Source of the DNA: Apium graveolens
Lineage: Eukaryota > Streptophyta > Magnoliopsida > Apiales > Apiaceae
Assembly (NCBI RefSeq): GCF_009905375.1
Contig: NC_133656.1
Span: 234,989,111-235,053,110, forward strand
DNA length: 64,000 nucleotides
Reading direction: 5' to 3'
Shown here: piece after piece, positions 58,690 through 64,000 of the stretch
How the letters are laid out: every line of letters starts with the position of its first letter
Position numbering within the stretch: the stretch's first letter is position 1
Notes under the pieces: model-generated
Seen by the model: the letters and a program-made list of their open reading frames with translations, nothing else
The model's database searches: none
What the model was told of the DNA's origin: nothing
Made by a program: the position numbers and the translations under genes

Positions 58690-60375
58690 TCACATAAAAC
58701 AATTATAATTAATAGAATATTAGAATTTTAAAATTGTGTAAAATATTCAATTATATGGATAAATTGGGTTAAGTCGACTTCAACCCGGCTTTAAAAAGTT
58801 GGGTATGATTTTAGATTTTGTTAGGCCATCCCAACCCGAGGTAATTGAGTAAATACACACTTATTATTTTTATTTATATAAGCAGACCCTCAAATAGAGT
58901 TGTAAATGAATCGAGTTGAATCAAGTTTTTTCCGAACCGGGTCGAACTTTATTTTTTTAAAACGAATCGAGATGAGTTGTGTTTAATAATCGAGTCGGAA
59001 GTGATGTTCAACCTCAGATCTTTAAAGTGATGTTCAAGCTCTGCTCGTTCCTTACCGAGCTGAACACGAGTTTTTTCACGAACAAACGAGCTAAGGCGAA
59101 CTGAAACCACGTTCGAACATAGTCAAGTTGTTCACTACAAAATTTGCATACATTTCTAATCGAGCAACCTTTAAGTATAATTTATAATTTTACAAATTGT
59201 ATCGAGATCAAATACTAGTCTTATCTTATAATTATATACGCAAACTCACACTGCATTTGTTTCTTAATCTACATCATTTTATTTTTCGAGACAAGTTTTA
59301 GGAATGTATCAATTTTATTTAAAATTATTGAGACATTTGTAATTTTAGAAATCGTACATTAATTTTTAAGCTGCTAATATCCAAATTTTATTATATTTTG
59401 ATACTTTACTTAAATTTGATTTTTGTAAATTACAAGTTATTTAATGGTATTTATGAAAATGTGAAGAATTGGAATGTCTGATAATTTTCTTACTAAAAAT
59501 TACATGTAAAATTTAGAAAACTAAGCAAAATTTATAAAATAATTAAATTATTATAAATGCTTAAAAATGTAATAATAAAAATATCCGACAGTTAGTATCA
59601 ATTTATATAATTGTAGCATAATCCGCCCTTATGTGTCATTTAACAATAGGTGAGTATATTTAGGGAAATGTTTTCTTTCATATTAGATTTTTTATTTTCA
59701 GAGCTCAAAAGACATGTAAAAACAAAAATATGATTATATATTTTTTTCTTTCTTTGTTTTTGTTATGTAAGTAGCGACATATTTATCATTTCATATTTAT
59801 TAGCTGTAGAAACAATCAATTTGCTGGGGAAATAGTATTTACTTGTATTTATTAAGTTGCCTACATGTAAGTTGTGAAGGATCATGGTTTTTATCATTGA
59901 AAACGTGGGTCATGCTCATGTCAAACCTGTATTATATGATGATAGTCACTAACTCCCGTATAAATGGACTCTTTTTATTGGTGGTTGAATAATAAATGTT
60001 AATGCCCCTGCATTCACATCAATTCCACCAATAAATTGGGCACACATTAAAAAGACCGTTATACTATTGTCTTCTCTTTTTCTTATATTATACACTATGA
60101 TTGTTTGAAAATGTATAGTTTTATTGTAGGAAATCAATAATTTTGAGATGTTCATTGTTAATTTATTAGTAATAATAATTCGTCCAAATCGAATCAAACC
60201 AAATCAACCCAACATAAAATTGAACATAAAATTCACGTGATAGTAATCTAAGTTAGTTAACATAAAATTCGATTAATAAAATAAACATCGACCAGAAATA
60301 ATCTAATTAGCCCTTTCCCGATCTTTATTTATAAACATCGATAGAGTTTGGCGCAATAATGACCGATTTGATAAT
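58690..60375. other. AT-rich intergenic DNA
   Basis: No gene or clear repeat. The block near 58900-59160 is enriched in CGAGTTGA/AACGAGCT words, like subterminal parts of decayed DNA transposons. Confidence 0.4.
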
Positions 60376-61634
60376 TGTTGATGTGTAACTTAGTGTAGTT
60401 CGTTCTCTAGAAAGGACTGATATTAATACCAATTTCAATTTTTTTATCTCTTACAGTTCAGAAGTGTGGAGAATAATTTTATGGGTGTTTAACTATCCAC
60501 TAATTTAATCTAATAAACAAATAAAAATTATATAATATATATGAGAGAAATTATCCAAGAATAAGGGTTCTTCAATGGCTATCATGAATGTGTAATTTGT
60601 GTTTCTAGTTTTGTTAAAAACAATCTTTCTAATGTTTATAAAATCCCCTCCCAAGGTAGATTATAGTGCTTACAATTATCACTTGAAAGCCACTCCCATG
60701 TTCATACAAAGTACAATTATAGACTATTAAAAACCAAGGATTACATGATTCACAATTCGCATATTAATCTCCCGATCCAATACTTAAATTGTGTCTATCA
60801 TATCATGTACTAGAAATACAACTCCTCTCCCGATTTGTTATAATTCCTATAGATACAATCAAAGGTTCACGACTCTCTCAAATATGTTAAACTCTCAATG
60901 AGAAATTAACAATCACAAGAAATCACAATACAACTAAACAACATAACAAGCCAAACAATACTACCCAACTCTTGGATTAAAGGATTACCTACTCATGATA
61001 AGATAAACAAGATATAAATTTAGATTGCAAACCATGAGTGTAGGAATTTAAGTACAAAGAATACAACTTGAAAAGTTCCTTTGAAATTCGGACGAATCTC
61101 TTCGCTCTTTCTTCCAACCTCGCTCTCAGATTACTTCTTCTCCTTCTCTCTCAAAAGTACGGCTCTCTAACTGTTCAATAATACAATATTTTATGGTTGT
61201 CTGTATACAATATGTAAAACCTAATATATAATAAAGAGTTTTAATGATTTTCCGAAAATAAATTAGATTATGATGTAAAATTCATAGGCTGTCTTCGAGG
61301 CCTAATTCTGGGCTGCTCCAGTAAGAATCTTAATGTTGGACCACTTCTAAAACTATAGGCAATTCTGTTACCTTCGCATGTGCTATAAGATCGCTCAAAT
61401 ATGATGTCTAGAACTCATGTTGAGGCCCAAACAACGGTGTATGCTCGTACAACCCAATAGATCTGAATTTCATTTTGATTTATATCCATATAAGCCAATT
61501 CCATCTAAAGTTGAGAATTATTTATTTCTTGTCATAAAACAATAAACTCTAATTAATCGTATCCAAATAGTGATATAACATTATAAATATAAGAGTAAAA
61601 TCCTTTAAAATATATATAAATATACACTCTATCA
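60376..61634 (-). repeat. Presumed 3' LTR of an Athila/Tat-type element
   Basis: On the minus strand it begins TGATAGAGTGTATATTTATA directly after a purine-containing tract (CTAAGTGCGAGGATATT) and ends about ...ACACATCAACA. This layout is typical of Athila/Tat elements. The start edge is fairly secure; the 60376 end is a guess from the TG/CA rule. Confidence 0.5.
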
Positions 61635-62770
61635 AATATCCTCGCACTTAGTATTTTGCACGTCCTCGTGCAAACTAATAAACTATAACTACTAAGTAAT
61701 ACCACTTTCGTAAGGTGATCGCGGTTGCATTTGACATATGCAACAAACCCTTTAAACCCCAAGATAGCCCTAGGGACGATTAAGGTCTCGTGAGGGTCTA
61801 TAGTGAATATACCCACAAAATCCATCTAGCTCAAGTGAAATGCAACTACATAAATGCAACTAAATGGCCTAAAATGCAAAAATCTCAAATATCATAGTGT
61901 ATGCCAAGTCAGCCAATAACCTTCAGCTCATGCACCAAGTTTAGACATATCAAGCTCACACATAATATCACCATATAGTAAACACAAGTACAGAGTGTGC
62001 ATGTGTGCTTAACTTGACAAAATGCTCTCTAATGAACCAAGAACAAAGACACACAAGTTTCAACATGACAAATCATGCGAGTTAATAGCTCCCAAGTTGA
62101 GAACTAGAATATATCTTAAACACTTCGTTACTTAGTACTAGCCATCGTTCAAGTTTAGCAAGGGATTTCCATGCCTTTCTTTATTTCTACAACACTACAA
62201 CTATATGTACATATGATTTTTTTTACTTACCGGTCTAAGGTTGGGTGACTCCTCAGTGTAAGTGAGTTACGACCGCCATATGACTTCTCAAGCTCGGTCT
62301 AAGGTTGGGAGGCTCCTCAGTGTAAGTGAGTTACGATCGTCATAAGACTTTGCGAACCATGTTATACACGTATAGATATTAGGTGGTTTATTTAACTGTG
62401 CAATGGTCGAGATCCCTAAATATTTATGCACTAATACCCATGTAGCGAATGTTGGGTCAGCAATCTCAAATCATAAAAGGCTTTAGGTTACTAGGTACAA
62501 AATCCCCTCAGACTTAATTACTCGAGTATTAATGAACTCAACCTATTCAATCATACCACAGTTTTTAGCGTGTACTTTATTGCTGCTAATCATACATGTA
62601 TATATTTTTCTCTTTTTGTTATAACTTTTTTAAAGACATTTACACCCCATAACTCCCCCAAACTTGGGCGTTTACATACTAAGCTCAAAAGCGAATAATC
62701 AAAATTCTAATCATCAATAAGAGGTTATCCCTCATGAAACAAGCATATCTAAGCCTATTCTATAAAGTAT
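61635..62770 (-). mobile_element. 3' untranslated region of the Athila/Tat-type element
   Basis: Adjoins the LTR above. It contains the hairpin TTTGCACG-TCCT-CGTGCAAA (61655-61674) common next to the polypurine tract in this group, a 64-bp tandem repeat (62231-62343), and minus-strand CCAAGTTTGGGGGAGTT (62650-62666). No coding part is visible. Confidence 0.4.
62231..62343 (+). repeat. 64-bp tandem repeat with a conserved core
   Basis: Two units of CGGTCTAAGGTTGGG...CTCAGTGTAAGTGAGTTACGA. The core starts at 62252 and 62316 and recurs once in the Sirevirus at 6414. Confidence 0.8.
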
Positions 62771-62774
62771 ATCA

Positions 62775-63898
62775 TGGTATCAGAGCTTTATTGAATCTGA
62801 GACACATAAACCTTGAGAAAAGTATATTCTTGCTTCATATTTTACTAGATCTTATTCCAGAACCAATCTCATGGTAGGTGCCTGAGTTTCATACCAAGAA
62901 ATGCTAAACTCTTTATTTTTTCACCCCTCAGAGAATGCTATTTCAATCCAGGTGGACAAACTACAAGGTTTAGGAGATTATCGAGCATGGAGGAGGACAA
63001 TGGAGATCAATCTGGCTTCAAAGCAAAAGCTAGGGTTTGCAACAGGCACTGTGTCAGTCCCAAAAGAAGATGCACCAAAGGTTGAGATGTGGGAGACCTG
63101 CAATAATATGGTAATTGCTTGGTTAACCTCTAATGTTTCTCCTTCTATTAGAACATCTATTATGTATATGACAACAACTACAGAGATATGGAGTAATTTG
63201 GAAAAAACGATTTTCAATAACAAATGGATCTAGAAAATACAAACTCAATAAAGAGTTATATGAAATCAAACAAAACCATATGCATGTGAATGATTATTAC
63301 ACAACTATGAAATCATTGTGGGAGGAAGTAGGAAGCATGACTATTCTCCCTACTCTGACAAACCCAACTAGTGAGGTTATAAAACTGCTTGAAGCGATAC
63401 ACTTGCAAATAGAAGAGTCTAAACTCTTTCAGTTCTTGAACGGAGTTGATGAGATTTATACCTTACAGAGAAGTCAGCTGTTAATGATGGTTCCTCTACC
63501 TAGTGTAGAAAATGCCTGCTCTGTTTTAATGCACGAAGAAACACAAAGAGACATCTTGCAGACTGATAAAACTGATGACAATGTTATGGTCATGTTTGGC
63601 AGATCTTCTCAGCCTGGACAATTTAAGCATTCTGGTGATAGAAATGTATCTTGCAGTGCTTGTGGTCTTGAAGGGCATAGTGGTGATAAATGTTGGACAG
63701 TGGTGGGCTATCCAAAGTGGCATACCAGAAATTCTAGACCACCTGCAAGTCTAAATAAACAAAAGAAGCCCGGTAATCAACAATGGACATATGGGGGCCA
63801 ATTAAATCAGAGAATAGCGGTTGCTGTTAGAACTGAAGAGTTGAATTCTTCCTTCACTCCACAGCAGTTGGAACAGTTGGCAAAACTGTTGAACCCAT
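62775..63898 (+). mobile_element. Ty1/copia fragment: primer-binding site and gag
   Basis: A perfect initiator-tRNA-Met primer-binding site TGGTATCAGAGC at 62775-62786, preceded by CA, the presumed LTR end. It is followed by a copia gag. The LTR's outer end is not seen and pol is absent because another LTR starts at 63899. Confidence 0.75.
62901..63898 (+). pseudogene. Copia Gag, frameshifted
   Basis: First part MLNSLFFHPSENAISIQVDK with LQGLGDYRAWRRTMEINLAS and AWLTSNVSPSIRTSI, the copia gag N-domain. A break at about 63232 shifts the frame. The second part continues (LYEIKQNHMHVNDYYTTMKS, LFQFLNGVDEIYTLQRSQLL) to a zinc knuckle CSACGLEGHSGDKCW and a Pro/Gln-rich tail. It is cut at LAKLLNPC by the LTR that begins TGTTAGTCGC. 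Confidence 0.85.
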
Positions 63899-64000
63899 GT
63901 TAGTCGCTAAACACGCGCTAATAATACACGCAAGTATACGTGTTCGCAAGTAATATAGAATTATTTCTAGTTCGTTCCCACAGAAACATGCTTGGTTAAT
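63899..64000 (-). repeat. End of another Athila/Tat-type LTR, cut by the window edge
   Basis: Starts TGTTAGTCGCTAAACACGCG. Shares ATACACGCAAG...TCGCAAGTA...TTC.CACAGA with the solo LTR at 45220-45310 in the same orientation. On the minus strand this is the 3' end of the LTR. Whether it is a solo LTR or the 3' LTR of a longer element lies outside the window. Confidence 0.65.

Noticed and set aside
59949..60197. 82-residue minus-strand frame
   Set aside because: No domain; composition matches the AT-rich flanks.

Overview
The window is nuclear DNA from a flowering plant, most likely a eudicot with a repeat-rich genome. The evidence is four intron-containing plant genes (RING-H2/ATL E3 ligase, ribosomal protein eS24, a cyclic-nucleotide-gated channel, the TRAPP subunit BET3) set among nested LTR retrotransposons, a TRIM, a LINE fragment, a tRNA-derived SINE-like head and hAT-like and other inverted-repeat elements. 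I cannot name the species.

1-16.8 kb: an old Ty3/gypsy (Tat-like) element on the minus strand is split inside its RNase H region by a 13.2 kb Ty1/copia Sirevirus, also minus strand. The Sirevirus has TG/CA ends, near-identical LTRs, a perfect 5-bp target duplication (TACTC), a primer-binding site, a polypurine tract, gag, pol, and two accessory coding units downstream of pol. Each accessory unit has its own TATA-like box, and this is the most unusual thing in the window.

16.8-20.6 kb: an internal piece of an L1-type LINE flanked by two 169-bp direct repeats, then AT-rich DNA with a 41-bp tandem array and a SINE-like head.

20.6-40 kb is the gene island. It holds the ATL gene (+, 20616-21128), eS24 (-, five exons, 24181-26106, GA repeat in intron 1), a Tat-like LTR relic (27.1-28.8 kb), the CNGC channel (+, seven exons, 29419-36914, with a complete 301-bp TRIM in intron 4) and TRAPPC3/BET3 (-, five exons, 37831-39912). 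The channel and BET3 genes are convergent. These are housekeeping or signalling genes with no operon-like link: protein turnover, translation, calcium entry, and ER-Golgi tethering.

40.5-64 kb is mostly repeats. It includes a hAT-like element with a MITE inside it (40.57-41.63 kb) and a 7.8 kb gypsy-type element that carries gag but no pol, is interrupted by a 1.44 kb LTR in the opposite orientation, and is then internally duplicated (42.86-50.62 kb). It also has exon-like duplicated fragments of an unrecognised gene (52.9-56.8 kb), a hAT-like MITE (57.53-57.86 kb), and a final nest of an Athila/Tat-type LTR, a copia gag fragment and the end of another Athila/Tat-type LTR (60.4-64 kb). All exon boundaries are read by eye from GT/AG sites and family knowledge; no alignment or expression data were available.
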